A stretch of DNA of 13,876 nucleotides from an uncultured Ruminococcus sp. (GTDB lineage: Bacteria; Bacillota; Clostridia; Oscillospirales; Ruminococcaceae), in NCBI GenBank assembly GCA_947177715.1, contig CAMWVM010000014.1, positions 1 to 13,876 on the forward strand. The letters are read 5' to 3'. The notes beneath the pieces are model-generated. The model made no database searches. It saw nothing but the letters and a program-made list of their open reading frames with translations, and was not told where the DNA came from. The translations under genes and the position numbers were made by a program. This document shows positions 1 to 7,404 of the stretch, in pieces. The number at the start of each line of letters is the position of its first letter. The stretch's first letter is position 1.

Positions 1-405
1 GATAAGGAGGGATTCCTTCGTTCCGAAAGCTCGCTTATTCAGACTATCGGACGTGCCGCAAGAAACTCTGAGGGTAAGGTTATAATGTACGCCGATACAG
101 TGACACGTTCAATGGAGCTTGCTATAACCGAAACCGAACGAAGACGTGCATTACAGATGAAGTTTAATGAGGAGCACGGCATCGTTCCAAAGACGATTAA
201 GAAGGATATTCGTGATGTTATAGAGATTTCTACAAAAGAAGAGGTTGAGTATTCTGCAAGACAGAAGGCAAAGCTGTCTAAGCGTGAAACCGAAGCTCTT
301 ATTGACAAGCTGACAAAGCAGATGAAAGAAGCAGCTAAAATGCTTGAGTTTGAACATGCAGCATTCCTGCGTGATAAGATTTCGGAACTTAGGGGTGAGT
401 CTTAG
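1..405 (+). CDS. uvrB: UvrABC excinuclease subunit B, 3' end only
   Basis: This is the C-terminal 134 residues of UvrB, the DNA-unwinding and damage-verifying subunit of nucleotide excision repair, which receives damaged DNA from UvrA and then recruits UvrC. The frame is open from base 1, so the start lies upstream. Residues 1-22 carry the end of the helicase core: DKEGFLRSE and then the motif VI segment QTIGRAARN, with R18 and R21 as the expected arginines. After it comes the usual VIMYADTVT strand. Residues 100-132 form the C-terminal UVR motif (helical, acidic and basic, ending FLRDKISEL) that pairs with UvrC. The TAG stop gives a normal C-terminus. The first downstream gene begins 114 bases later with no clear terminator between, so read-through into the following genes and uvrA is plausible. 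Confidence 0.97.
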   Translation, partial: DKEGFLRSESSLIQTIGRAARNSEGKVIMYADTVTRSMELAITETERRRALQMKFNEEHGIVPKTIKKDIRDVIEISTKEEVEYSARQKAKLSKRETEALIDKLTKQMKEAAKMLEFEHAAFLRDKISELRGES

Positions 406-452
406 CGCAGACGGTGCAATTTGCGTCATCGTTCGGTGCGTAGCCATCACTC

Positions 453-498
453 GTTTGTCAAACCGATTAATTTGTATCCGCTGATAAAGTTTTGACAA
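453..498. repeat. Small inverted repeat in the uvrB-acetyltransferase gap
   Basis: TTGTCAAA (455-462) is the exact reverse complement of TTTGACAA (491-498). The left arm also sits inside an 11-base palindrome, GTTTGTCAAAC (453-463). There is no T-run after the right arm, so it is not a Rho-independent terminator. It could be a weak operator or chance. The arms are short and 28 bases apart. Confidence 0.3.
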
Positions 499-519
499 CG
501 GAAACGAGGAAAAAATAAT

Positions 520-966
520 ATGAAAATAGAGATAAGAAAAGCGTTAATATCCGACGTAGATGTTCTTTACAAATTAAATGAAGATTTTAATGGGAAAGGA
601 ACAACGCAATTAGAACTTTTAAAAAATTCAATCATTAATAATGAGCAGGAGATAGTTTTTATTGCGACTGCCGATAATAAAGCTGTTGGATTTTGTTGTG
701 TGCAGATATTCAAATCAATGTGTTACAGTAAATATTATTTAGAGATTACCGAGTTATATATTGATGAAAAATACAGACGGCTTGGTATTGCAACAAAGAT
801 GTTTGAGTATATAGAAGAATATTTCAAGGATAAAAATATAGCGGGATATCAGCTTTTCACAGGCAAGACGAATTATAATGCACAAGCTTTTTATGAAAAA
901 CAAGGTTACATTAAATCCGACGAAATAATGTATAGAAAAAGACCGCAGATGAAATATAGTGATTAA
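520..966 (+). CDS. GNAT-family N-acetyltransferase
   Basis: This is a 148-residue protein, the usual length of a single-domain GNAT enzyme, which moves an acetyl group from acetyl-CoA to an amine; it should be cytoplasmic. The family is shown by the order of elements: an N-terminal strand (MKIEIRKA), a central strand and turn (EIVFIATADNKAVGF, residues 44-58), the motif A strand ITELYIDEKYRR, and the acetyl-CoA pyrophosphate loop R86-R-L-G-I-A91, which fits the (R/Q)xxGx(G/A) rule. The motif B tail is NAQAFYEKQGYIKS (residues 120-133). The ATG is preceded by an AGGA (507-510) at suitable spacing. The substrate cannot be read from the sequence; a small amine, an antibiotic or a protein N-terminus are all possible. 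It sits with a methyltransferase between uvrB and uvrA, not a standard part of the repair operon. Confidence 0.9.
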   Translation: MKIEIRKALISDVDVLYKLNEDFNGKGTTQLELLKNSIINNEQEIVFIATADNKAVGFCCVQIFKSMCYSKYYLEITELYIDEKYRRLGIATKMFEYIEEYFKDKNIAGYQLFTGKTNYNAQAFYEKQGYIKSDEIMYRKRPQMKYSD

Positions 967-1012
967 TTACACCGGCTTGTATATTGACGACAATAATTAA
1001 GGACGATTTAGT

Positions 1013-1033
1013 ATGAAAAACGCACATGTTTGA
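1013..1033 (+). other. Possible six-codon leader ORF before the methyltransferase
   Basis: ATG AAA AAC GCA CAT GTT TGA encodes MKNAHV and has its own AAGGA (999-1003) nine bases upstream. Its stop codon overlaps the ribosome binding site (GAGGTGA, 1032-1038) of the next gene, so ribosomes ending here could reinitiate at 1042 or affect access to that site. It may equally be chance; no attenuator hairpin is evident. Confidence 0.25.
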
Positions 1034-1041
1034 GGTGAGAT

Positions 1042-1833
1042 ATGAAAAATAAAAATATAGATGACGGCAGGTCTTTCGACTGGGGCAGAACATCTTCTGA
1101 TTATGCTAAATACAGAGATATCTATCCAAAAGAAATGTATGATAAGATTTTATCGTGGAATCTATGTACTTATGATTGTAAAGTCCTTGATTTAGGAACA
1201 GGTACAGGTGTGTTTCCAAGAAATATGTATAAATACGGAGCTGACTTTACAGGAGTGGATATTTCTGAAAATCAAATTGCACAGGCTAAACGACTTTCAG
1301 ACGAACATAATATGAATATAAAGTATTATGTTTCCGAAGTTGAAAAAATTGATTTTTTAGAAAATACTTTTGACGTTATAACTGCATTTACTTGTTTTTT
1401 CTATTTTGATCATAAAAAACTTTTGCCTGTAATAAAAAAAGTGCTTAAACCGGGAGGACATCTTTTAATTGGATATTTGGCTTGGCTGCCTTTTGAGGAT
1501 AGAATTGCTGGAGAAAGTGAGAAATTAATACTTAAATATAATCCAAATTGGACTGGTGCAGGTGAAAGAAGGCGACCTGTAGATGTTCCGGATATTTATA
1601 ATAAATATTTCGATATTGTGCATAATGAATATTTTGATGTACAAATACCTTTTTCAATCAAAAGTTGGAACGGTAGAATAAAAGCATGCCGTGGAGTAGG
1701 AGCTTCACTTTCAGGCGAAGAAATTATTGATTTTGAAAAAGAGCATTTACAGATGCTTAATAGAATGACGGAAAATAAGTTTACAATATTGCATAATGTT
1801 GCACTTGTGGATTTAAAATTGAAGGAGAGTTAA
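1042..1833 (+). CDS. Class I SAM-dependent methyltransferase
   Basis: A 263-residue cytoplasmic methyltransferase using S-adenosylmethionine as donor. Motif [10 protein letters not shown], is at residues 48-56. The acidic residue that binds the SAM ribose is D73 in [19 protein letters not shown] segment (residues 104-116) supplies the motif II region, and [11 protein letters not shown] (135-145) is the post-motif strand. The C-terminal third (around FDVQIPF and [14 protein letters not shown]) is the substrate-facing part common to a broad group of small-molecule methyltransferases related to the UbiE/trans-aconitate type. The acceptor is unknown. The ATG follows GAGGTGA at 1032-1038. Its last codons contain the uvrA ribosome binding site and only two bases separate the genes, so expression is probably tied to uvrA. 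It does not look like an Erm rRNA methyltransferase. Confidence 0.9.
   Translation: MKNKNIDDGRSFDWGRTSSDYAKYRDIYPKEMYDKILSWNLCTYDCKVLDLGTGTGVFPRNMYKYGADFTGVDISENQIAQAKRLSDEHNMNIKYYVSEVEKIDFLENTFDVITAFTCFFYFDHKKLLPVIKKVLKPGGHLLIGYLAWLPFEDRIAGESEKLILKYNPNWTGAGERRRPVDVPDIYNKYFDIVHNEYFDVQIPFSIKSWNGRIKACRGVGASLSGEEIIDFEKEHLQMLNRMTENKFTILHNVALVDLKLKES
1822..1829 (+). promoter_or_regulatory. uvrA ribosome binding site inside the methyltransferase gene
   Basis: AAGGAGAG lies within the last codons of the upstream gene, whose TAA is at 1831-1833; uvrA starts at 1836. Ribosomes finishing the methyltransferase therefore pass over this site, the usual arrangement for translational coupling. Confidence 0.75.
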
Positions 1834-1835
1834 CC

Positions 1836-4658
1836 ATGCAGAATAATGAAATAGTTATAAAAGGCGCAAGAGAACATAACTTGAAAAGTGTTGATTTGAC
1901 CCTGCCAAGAGATAAACTTATTGTGTTTACCGGGCTTTCAGGTTCGGGTAAATCATCTCTTGCCTTTGATACTATATTTGCCGACGGTCAGCGAAGATAT
2001 ATGGAATCTCTGTCGTCTTATGCAAGACAGTTTTTAGGACAAATGGAAAAGCCGGACGTGGATTCAATTACAGGTCTTTCTCCTGCAATTTCTATCGACC
2101 AAAAAACTACATCAAAAAATCCTCGTTCAACTGTGGGAACGGTTACGGAAATATACGACTATCTCCGTCTGCTTTATGCAAGAATAGGTGTTCCTCATTG
2201 TCCTGTCTGCGGAAAAGAAATACGTCAGCAGACTATTGATGAAATCGTAGATAAAATCATGGAGCTGGAGCAGGGAACAAAAATTCAGCTTATGGCTCCC
2301 ATTGTCAGAGGAAGAAAAGGAGAGTATAAAAAAGAACTTGACCATGCGAGAAAATCGGGATATGTCCGTGTGAGAATTGACGGAATAATTTATGATTTGT
2401 CTGAAGAAATTTCACTCCAAAAAAATAAAAAGCATACCATCGAAATAGTGGTCGACAGACTTGTCATAAAGCCTGATATTAAGTCCAGATTAACGGACAG
2501 CATTGAAATAGTGTCATCGCTTACAGGCGGATTGATTACAGTTGATGTAATTGACGGCGAGGAACTTCATTTTTCTCAGAACTATTCCTGTCCCGAGCAT
2601 AATATTTCTATAGAAGAATTAACTCCGAGAATGTTTTCGTTCAATAATCCCTTTGGCGCATGTGAGAAGTGTACAGGACTTGGAGTTTTCAAGAAAATTG
2701 ATTCCGAGCTTATTATTCCGAATAAGGAGCTGTCAATCCGACAGGGTGCAATTAAGGCAAGCGGATGGAACAGTCTTGATGATGGCTCTATTGCTATGAT
2801 GTATTATAATGCGATTTCAGATACTTACGGTATCTCTCTGGACGAACCTGTGAAGAATCTTGATCCAGATGCTATCGACATTTTCCTGTATGGAACACAG
2901 GGACAAAAATTGAAGCTTTCACGGGATATGGGCGGTTTTAAATCTCAGTATATGGGCGAGTTTGAGGGCGTTATAAATAACCTTGAACGCCGTTATGCAG
3001 AAACCACAAGTGTATATTCTAAAGCCGATATTGAGGCTTATATGAGTGATGAAAAATGTCCTGCCTGCAAGGGTGAAAGACTAAAAAAGGAAAGCCTTTC
3101 AGTAACTGTGGGAGGATTGAATATAAGCGATCTTACCCATTTATCGGTAACTGACTCTTTAAGTTTCTTTGAAAAACTGGAGCTTACAAATCGTGAGAAA
3201 CTAATTGGTGAAAGAATTATTAAAGAAATAAAAGAACGACTTGGATTTTTGCAGAGTGTTGGTCTGGAATACCTTACACTTTCTCGTTCAAGCGGAACTC
3301 TTTCGGGTGGCGAAAGCCAGAGAATCAGACTTGCTACTCAAATAGGCTCATCTCTTATGGGCGTACTTTATATTTTAGACGAGCCGTCTATCGGACTGCA
3401 TCAGCGTGATAACGACAAGCTGATTGCTACGCTGAAAAGGCTTCGTGATTTAGGAAATACTTTGATAGTTGTAGAGCATGATGAGGACACCATGAACAGT
3501 GCTGACTATATAGTCGATGTGGGACCTGGAGCAGGCGTTCATGGCGGTGAGATCGTATGTTCAGGTACAATAGATGAGATTAAATCCTGTAAAAATTCAA
3601 TTACAGGACAGTATCTCAGCGGACAAAAGAAAATAGAAGTGCCTGAAAACAGACGAAAAGGTAACGGTCAATTTTTGACAGTTGTGGGCGCAAAACAAAA
3701 CAACCTGAAAAATATTACCGCTAAAATCCCTCTGGGAACTTTTACTTGTGTAACAGGTGTTTCGGGAAGCGGAAAGTCGTCGCTTGTGAATGAAATTATC
3801 TATAAGGACTTGGTCGGAAAGCTGAACAGGGCAAGAATACGTTCAGGTGATTTTAAGGAAATAAAGGGTTTTGAACACCTTGACAAGGTAATTGATATTG
3901 ACCAGTCGCCAATCGGAAGAACGCCAAGGTCTAATCCTGCAACATATACAGGAGTTTTCACAGATATTCGTGATCTTTTTGCCGCTACAAACGACGCAAA
4001 AATGAAAGGATACAATTCCGGCAGATTTTCGTTTAATGTGCGTGGTGGAAGGTGTGAAGCCTGCGAAGGCGACGGAATACTCAAAATTGAAATGCACTTT
4101 TTACCCGATGTTTATGTACCATGCGAGGTATGCAAGGGAAAACGTTACAATCGTGAAACTCTTGAAGTAAAGTATAAAGGGAAATCTATTTATGACGTTT
4201 TGGAAATGACTGTTGAAGAGGGTGTTGAATTTTTCAGCAACATTCCTAAGATAAGAAGAAAGCTTGAAACTTTATATGAGGTTGGACTGGGATATATTAA
4301 AATCGGTCAGCCAGCTACTACGCTTTCAGGCGGAGAAGCCCAACGAGTGAAGCTTGCCACAGAGCTTTCAAAGCGTTCAACAGGGCGTACAATCTATATC
4401 CTTGACGAACCGACAACAGGACTTCATACTGCTGACGTACACAAGCTGATTGATGTGCTGCAAAAGCTTGCTGATGGTGGTAACACAGTGCTTGTTATTG
4501 AGCACAATCTTGATGTAATCAAGACTGCCGATTATATCATAGATTTAGGTCCTGAGGGAGGACAACGTGGTGGTGAAATCGTTGTCTGCGGAACCCCTGA
4601 AGAGGTTGTGAAGTGCGAAAAATCGTATACAGGAAAATATTTAAAAAAGATGCTGTAG
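1836..4658 (+). CDS. uvrA: UvrABC excinuclease subunit A
   Basis: A full-length UvrA (940 residues, the normal size), the damage-sensing ATPase of nucleotide excision repair that works as a dimer and loads UvrB. Both ABC modules are intact. Module 1 has Walker [10 protein letters not shown] (33-41), signature LSGGES (489-494) and Walker B LYILDEP (511-517). Module 2 has Walker [10 protein letters not shown] (641-649), signature LSGGEA (830-835) and Walker B YILDEP (854-859). The C-terminal zinc site is C740/C743/C763/C766. The first zinc site reads C252-x2-H255 ... C276-x2-C279, with a histidine where many UvrA proteins have a cysteine. The strongly conserved [12 protein letters not shown] and [16 protein letters not shown] stretches are present. 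The ATG is chosen from its ribosome binding site at 1822-1829. uvrB lies upstream but is separated from it by two unrelated genes. Confidence 0.98.
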   Translation: MQNNEIVIKGAREHNLKSVDLTLPRDKLIVFTGLSGSGKSSLAFDTIFADGQRRYMESLSSYARQFLGQMEKPDVDSITGLSPAISIDQKTTSKNPRSTVGTVTEIYDYLRLLYARIGVPHCPVCGKEIRQQTIDEIVDKIMELEQGTKIQLMAPIVRGRKGEYKKELDHARKSGYVRVRIDGIIYDLSEEISLQKNKKHTIEIVVDRLVIKPDIKSRLTDSIEIVSSLTGGLITVDVIDGEELHFSQNYSCPEHNISIEELTPRMFSFNNPFGACEKCTGLGVFKKIDSELIIPNKELSIRQGAIKASGWNSLDDGSIAMMYYNAISDTYGISLDEPVKNLDPDAIDIFLYGTQGQKLKLSRDMGGFKSQYMGEFEGVINNLERRYAETTSVYSKADIEAYMSDEKCPACKGERLKKESLSVTVGGLNISDLTHLSVTDSLSFFEKLELTNREKLIGERIIKEIKERLGFLQSVGLEYLTLSRSSGTLSGGESQRIRLATQIGSSLMGVLYILDEPSIGLHQRDNDKLIATLKRLRDLGNTLIVVEHDEDTMNSADYIVDVGPGAGVHGGEIVCSGTIDEIKSCKNSITGQYLSGQKKIEVPENRRKGNGQFLTVVGAKQNNLKNITAKIPLGTFTCVTGVSGSGKSSLVNEIIYKDLVGKLNRARIRSGDFKEIKGFEHLDKVIDIDQSPIGRTPRSNPATYTGVFTDIRDLFAATNDAKMKGYNSGRFSFNVRGGRCEACEGDGILKIEMHFLPDVYVPCEVCKGKRYNRETLEVKYKGKSIYDVLEMTVEEGVEFFSNIPKIRRKLETLYEVGLGYIKIGQPATTLSGGEAQRVKLATELSKRSTGRTIYILDEPTTGLHTADVHKLIDVLQKLADGGNTVLVIEHNLDVIKTADYIIDLGPEGGQRGGEIVVCGTPEEVVKCEKSYTGKYLKKML

Positions 4659-4683
4659 TTTTTATTATATTTATTTTTATATT

Positions 4684-4728
4684 ATCGGTTGTACATTTCA
4701 AATTAAGTGTATAGCCGATTTATTATAT
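4684..4728 (+). terminator. Probable terminator after uvrA
   Basis: ATCGGTTGTACA (4684-4695) pairs with TGTATAGCCGAT (4708-4719): 12 pairs including two G-U wobbles, around a 12-base loop. It is followed by TTATTATAT, a weak T-tract. Position 25 bases after the uvrA stop and before a separate promoter supports the call; the wobbles and poor T-tract lower confidence. Confidence 0.55.
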
Positions 4729-4779
4729 GAATTTACTGTTAATAAATTTCTAAAAATGAGTTAAATATAGACATTTTTC

Positions 4780-4808
4780 TGTACAACTAATTTTATTTGT
4801 GATAAAAT
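4780..4808 (+). promoter_or_regulatory. Promoter for the leucine-rich repeat protein gene
   Basis: A -10 of TAAAAT (4803-4808) carries an upstream TGA (4800-4802), making an extended -10. A -35-like TGTACA (4780-4785) is 17 bases away. The -35 is poor (4 of 6), but the extended -10 can compensate. The predicted transcript starts near 4815. Confidence 0.5.
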
Positions 4809-4851
4809 AGTCAATGTTTTATGTTTTTTAATAATTAGGAGGAAGATATTG

Positions 4852-5940
4852 ATGTTTAAAAAATTATTTGCAGGTATAATGGCGTTTGCTATGGTTATTG
4901 GAGGAACTGCTTCATTTGGCACAGAGCTGTTTGAAAGCGGTGAAAGTATTTCTGTAATTGTAAATGCAGAAACTATGGGGGATTATACTTATAAGGTCCT
5001 CGATGATGGAACTGTTAGTATTACTAAGTATACAGGTACAGATGAAACTGTTGAAATTCCATCGGTTATTGACGGAAAAAGTGTTTCATGTTTAGGGCCT
5101 TTTTCATTTAAGTCATGCAAAAGCATCAAGAATATCACAATACCCGATAGCGTAAATTTCATTGATTATTTTGCATTTGAGCAATGTACAGGTTTGACTG
5201 AAATCGTTATTCCTGACAGTGTTACAAAAATGAGCGACAATGTTTTTAATCGCTGTACCAGCCTTGAAACAGTTACTTTGTCTAAAAATCTTACATATAT
5301 AAAAGATCAGACATTTCAATTTTGTAAAAATCTAAAAAACGTAGTTATCCATGAAAATATTGATACTATATGTTATGGTGCTTTTCAAAACTGCAGTGGT
5401 TTGACTGAGGTGACAATACCTGATAATGTAACAAAAATTGAAAGAGTTGCATTTCAGAATTGTACAAACTTAACCAGTGTGACAATACCAGCAAGTGTTA
5501 CTGACATTGGAAAAAATGCATTTAATAGATGTTCTAATCTGACTGTCAGATGTTATGAGGGTTCAGCAGCTGAGCAATATGCTAAAGATAACAACATTAA
5601 TTATGAGATTATAAAGGATTCTCAGCTTGAAGGAAAGGTATATTATCAGAAGAAGCTTGATAATTCCGCAGTTAGATTTATTGCTGAAATTTCTATTGAT
5701 GATATTCAGTATGCAGACTCAGTGAATATTATGATAGTTGCAAACACAGAGAAATTCAATTTGAATGTCAAAAATGCTTATCATTCGATTGTTGCAAATG
5801 GAAAGACAGTTAAGGCTCAAGATGGCAAATGCTTCATTCTCACGCCTGCCATTGAAATCAATGATATTGGCGATGTAATTTCTGCAGAGTTTTCGGTTAA
5901 TAATTTAGATGGATACATAAGCAGGGAAATTACAATTTAA
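4852..5940 (+). CDS. Secreted BspA-type leucine-rich repeat protein
   Basis: A 362-residue exported protein. Residues 1-39 are a signal peptide: KK, a hydrophobic core (LFAGIMAFAMVIGG) and a likely cleavage site after VNA. Residues 44-75 are a short beta lead-in (YTYKVLDDGTVSIT). Seven BspA/TpLRR (LRR_5) units follow with exactly 23-residue spacing, the repeated phenylalanine falling at 86, 109, 132, 155, 178, 201 and 224, each unit of the form AFxxCxxLTxVTIPxSVTxI. Residues 258-362 form a separate beta-rich tail I do not recognise. No dockerin, LPxTG or membrane anchor is visible, so it is probably free or loosely wall-bound. Such proteins are associated with adhesion in other bacteria; the partner here is unknown. 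I choose the ATG at 4852, nine bases after AGGAGG (4837-4842), over an in-frame TTG at 4849. Confidence 0.88.
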   Translation: MFKKLFAGIMAFAMVIGGTASFGTELFESGESISVIVNAETMGDYTYKVLDDGTVSITKYTGTDETVEIPSVIDGKSVSCLGPFSFKSCKSIKNITIPDSVNFIDYFAFEQCTGLTEIVIPDSVTKMSDNVFNRCTSLETVTLSKNLTYIKDQTFQFCKNLKNVVIHENIDTICYGAFQNCSGLTEVTIPDNVTKIERVAFQNCTNLTSVTIPASVTDIGKNAFNRCSNLTVRCYEGSAAEQYAKDNNINYEIIKDSQLEGKVYYQKKLDNSAVRFIAEISIDDIQYADSVNIMIVANTEKFNLNVKNAYHSIVANGKTVKAQDGKCFILTPAIEINDIGDVISAEFSVNNLDGYISREITI

Positions 5941-6160
5941 TAAGATGTTTATTTGGGAGAAGATGACGTTCCCTACATCAACTATGCAAACATACCACAG
6001 TGGGGTCAAAACAATAAAATAATACGAACTGATATCGTGTTATCGACCGTATGGTGTGAGCACCCTCTCACTAATAGCCCCATTTAGGCACTTTTTTGCA
6101 CGCAAACGTGCAACTTTGAATGAAATATGTCTAAGTTAAAACAAAATTTGTATTATTGCA
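5941..6160. other. Unassigned segment after the LRR gene, possible gene remnant
   Basis: This stretch begins the 435-base gap 5941-6375, which holds no gene I accept. The LRR gene ends in TAA, a second in-frame TAA follows, then the same frame stays open from 5944 to a TAG at 6085-6087, reading like a protein fragment (for example GEDDVPYINYANIPQWG). There is no start codon with a ribosome binding site for it. Its base composition is less AT-rich than the intergenic DNA on either side. It could be a decayed gene end, a scrap of a mobile element, or chance coding-like sequence. I do not recognise a family. The rest of the gap holds a hairpin terminator and the next promoter. Confidence 0.35.
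6096..6113. repeat. Perfect 7-bp stem-loop in the unassigned segment
   Basis: TTGCACG (6096-6102), loop CAAA, CGTGCAA (6107-6113). The T-run is before the stem and not after it, so this is not a Rho-independent terminator on the + strand, and on the - strand the stem is followed by A residues. It may be a protein-binding palindrome or the relic of a mobile element end. Confidence 0.4.
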
Positions 6161-6163
6161 TAA

Positions 6164-6210
6164 AAACAGCTATACATTTCTATTGAAATTGTATAGCTGT
6201 TTATTTTTTT
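6164..6210 (+). terminator. Strong Rho-independent terminator, possibly working both ways
   Basis: AAACAGCTATACA (6164-6176) pairs perfectly with TGTATAGCTGTTT (6190-6202). A further TTTC/GAAA pairing continues across a one-base bulge, giving about 17 pairs round a four-base loop (TATT). ATTTTTTT follows on the + strand. On the - strand the same stem is followed by TTTTT, so it could stop transcription in either direction. On the + strand it would end any transcript coming from the LRR gene before the replication operon. Confidence 0.8.
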
Positions 6211-6314
6211 ACATATTTAAAAATTTCCTCAACTCGCCAGCCAAGAACAAAGCAAAGAAAGTATCTAAAAAACTGAAAATTGTTGCTAAGAGAAATTGGA
6301 TGATGACAAAGCCG

Positions 6315-6343
6315 TTGCAAAAATCGTCGGTTTGTGTTATACT
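6315..6343 (+). promoter_or_regulatory. Promoter of the dnaD-dnaC-like operon
   Basis: TTGCAA (6315-6320), a 17-base spacer, and TATACT (6338-6343) with a TGT just before it (6335-6337), so an extended -10 with a good -35. Transcription should begin near 6350. This placement rules out the upstream in-frame ATG at 6334, which lies inside the promoter. Confidence 0.75.
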
Positions 6344-6375
6344 ATTCTCAATTACTTTTGAAAAGGGAAATAGCA

Positions 6376-7404
6376 ATGAATTATAAAATCGATTGTAAAC
6401 ATTGGGGAAGGTTTTTTTCTGTGCCATGCAGTGTGGTGGACGATTATATATTGGTGAGTGACGGCGATTTCGTTAAGGTTTTGCTTTGTATTTTGTGCAG
6501 CAATACTAACTTTATTTCTACTGATGAGCTTGCAAAACAGGCTGGTGTATCAGAGGAAAAGGCAGAGGAGGCTGTTATTCACTGGGCGAATCTTGGGGTT
6601 ATATCTGCTGAAACAGCTGACGGCAGGGCACTTGACGTTCAGACACAGGTTCAGGCTGTGCCTGATGTGAAAGTGACCAGCTCAAAAACCCAAACTGTTA
6701 GCCCTGCAAATAATTCCACTGATGCAAAGACAAGAGTTAAATACAGCACTCGGGAGATAGCAGAAAAAATTGACTCAAGTGATGAGCTCAAGGCGCTGTT
6801 TGACGATATGCAGAGTGTTTTGAAGCGTATAATAAATGGTACTGAAATGGCGGCTATTCTCAATTTGTATGAATATTATGACTATTCGGCTGCGTCAATA
6901 TTGATGATAGCTGAATATTGCATGAGTCTGGGCAAGGGAAAGATGGCTTATATAGAAACTGTGGCTAAAAATTGGTTCGATCAGGGAATATGCAGTTATG
7001 CGGAGGTAGAAGCGGAAATCATTCGTCAAAGCGCTCAGCGTTCTTTTGAAACAAAGGTCATAAGATCATTTGGTATTGAAAATAAAATTACCAAAAGACA
7101 AAGAGAGTTTATTAAGAATTGGCGTGATATGGGATTTTCGGTTGAAATGCTTGAAATAGCTTATGAAAAGTGTATGAATGCTACAAACAAGCTGAACTTT
7201 GGTTACATAAATAAAATACTTGAAAATTGGTCGGGCAAGAATATAAAAACTCCGGCACAGGTTGATGAGGATGATTCGGCATACAGCAAAAAAACTAAGT
7301 CTGACAGACAGGATAACAAAGATTCTTCTTATGATTTGAGCGAGTGGGAGAAATATGCTTTGAATTTTAATCCTGCGATAAATAACGGAGGGGAAAACAC
7401 ATGA
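6376..7404 (+). CDS. DnaD-domain replication protein
   Basis: A 342-residue cytoplasmic protein of the DnaD/DnaB (Firmicute primosome) family, which binds DNA and helps recruit the helicase loader at origins and restart sites. The N-terminal part (about 30-80) resembles a winged helix (ISTDELAKQAGVSEEKAEEAVIHWANLGVI). A flexible Ala/Thr/Ser linker spans about 85-120. Two DnaD/DnaB_2 helical domains follow, about 137-205 and 231-287, each ending in the family's Y-I-x(3)-(I/V)-type helix and Trp: YIETVAKNW (192-200) and YINKILENW (277-285). The tail (288-342) is charged and likely disordered. The ATG at 6376 follows AAGGGA (6363-6368) and lies downstream of the promoter. Its stop overlaps the next gene by four bases (ATGA), marking a coupled pair with the AAA+ loader. 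Confidence 0.88.
   Translation: MNYKIDCKHWGRFFSVPCSVVDDYILVSDGDFVKVLLCILCSNTNFISTDELAKQAGVSEEKAEEAVIHWANLGVISAETADGRALDVQTQVQAVPDVKVTSSKTQTVSPANNSTDAKTRVKYSTREIAEKIDSSDELKALFDDMQSVLKRIINGTEMAAILNLYEYYDYSAASILMIAEYCMSLGKGKMAYIETVAKNWFDQGICSYAEVEAEIIRQSAQRSFETKVIRSFGIENKITKRQREFIKNWRDMGFSVEMLEIAYEKCMNATNKLNFGYINKILENWSGKNIKTPAQVDEDDSAYSKKTKSDRQDNKDSSYDLSEWEKYALNFNPAINNGGENT

Noticed and set aside
492..521. Apparent promoter TTGACA (492-497) and TAATAT (516-521) before the acetyltransferase gene
   Set aside because: The spacing (18) is fine, but transcription would begin inside the gene, after its ATG and ribosome binding site, so the match does not serve this start.
1042..1833. Possible Erm-type rRNA methyltransferase, given the short leader ORF
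   Set aside because: The motifs and C-terminal half fit small-molecule class I methyltransferases, and the Erm-type catalytic N-(I/L)-P-Y motif is not present.
6334..6375. Upstream in-frame ATG for the DnaD-domain protein
   Set aside because: It lies inside the -10 region of a well-formed promoter and has no ribosome binding site; ATG 6376 has AAGGGA at good spacing.
6156..6386. Small + strand ORF across the terminator
   Set aside because: It contains the whole hairpin terminator and the next promoter, and no ribosome binding site precedes it.
6209..6427. Small hydrophobic ORF on the - strand ending beside the two-way terminator
   Set aside because: It runs through the dnaD-like gene start and promoter, and its only ATG lies within that gene without a ribosome binding site. 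The stop next to the stem is suggestive but not enough.
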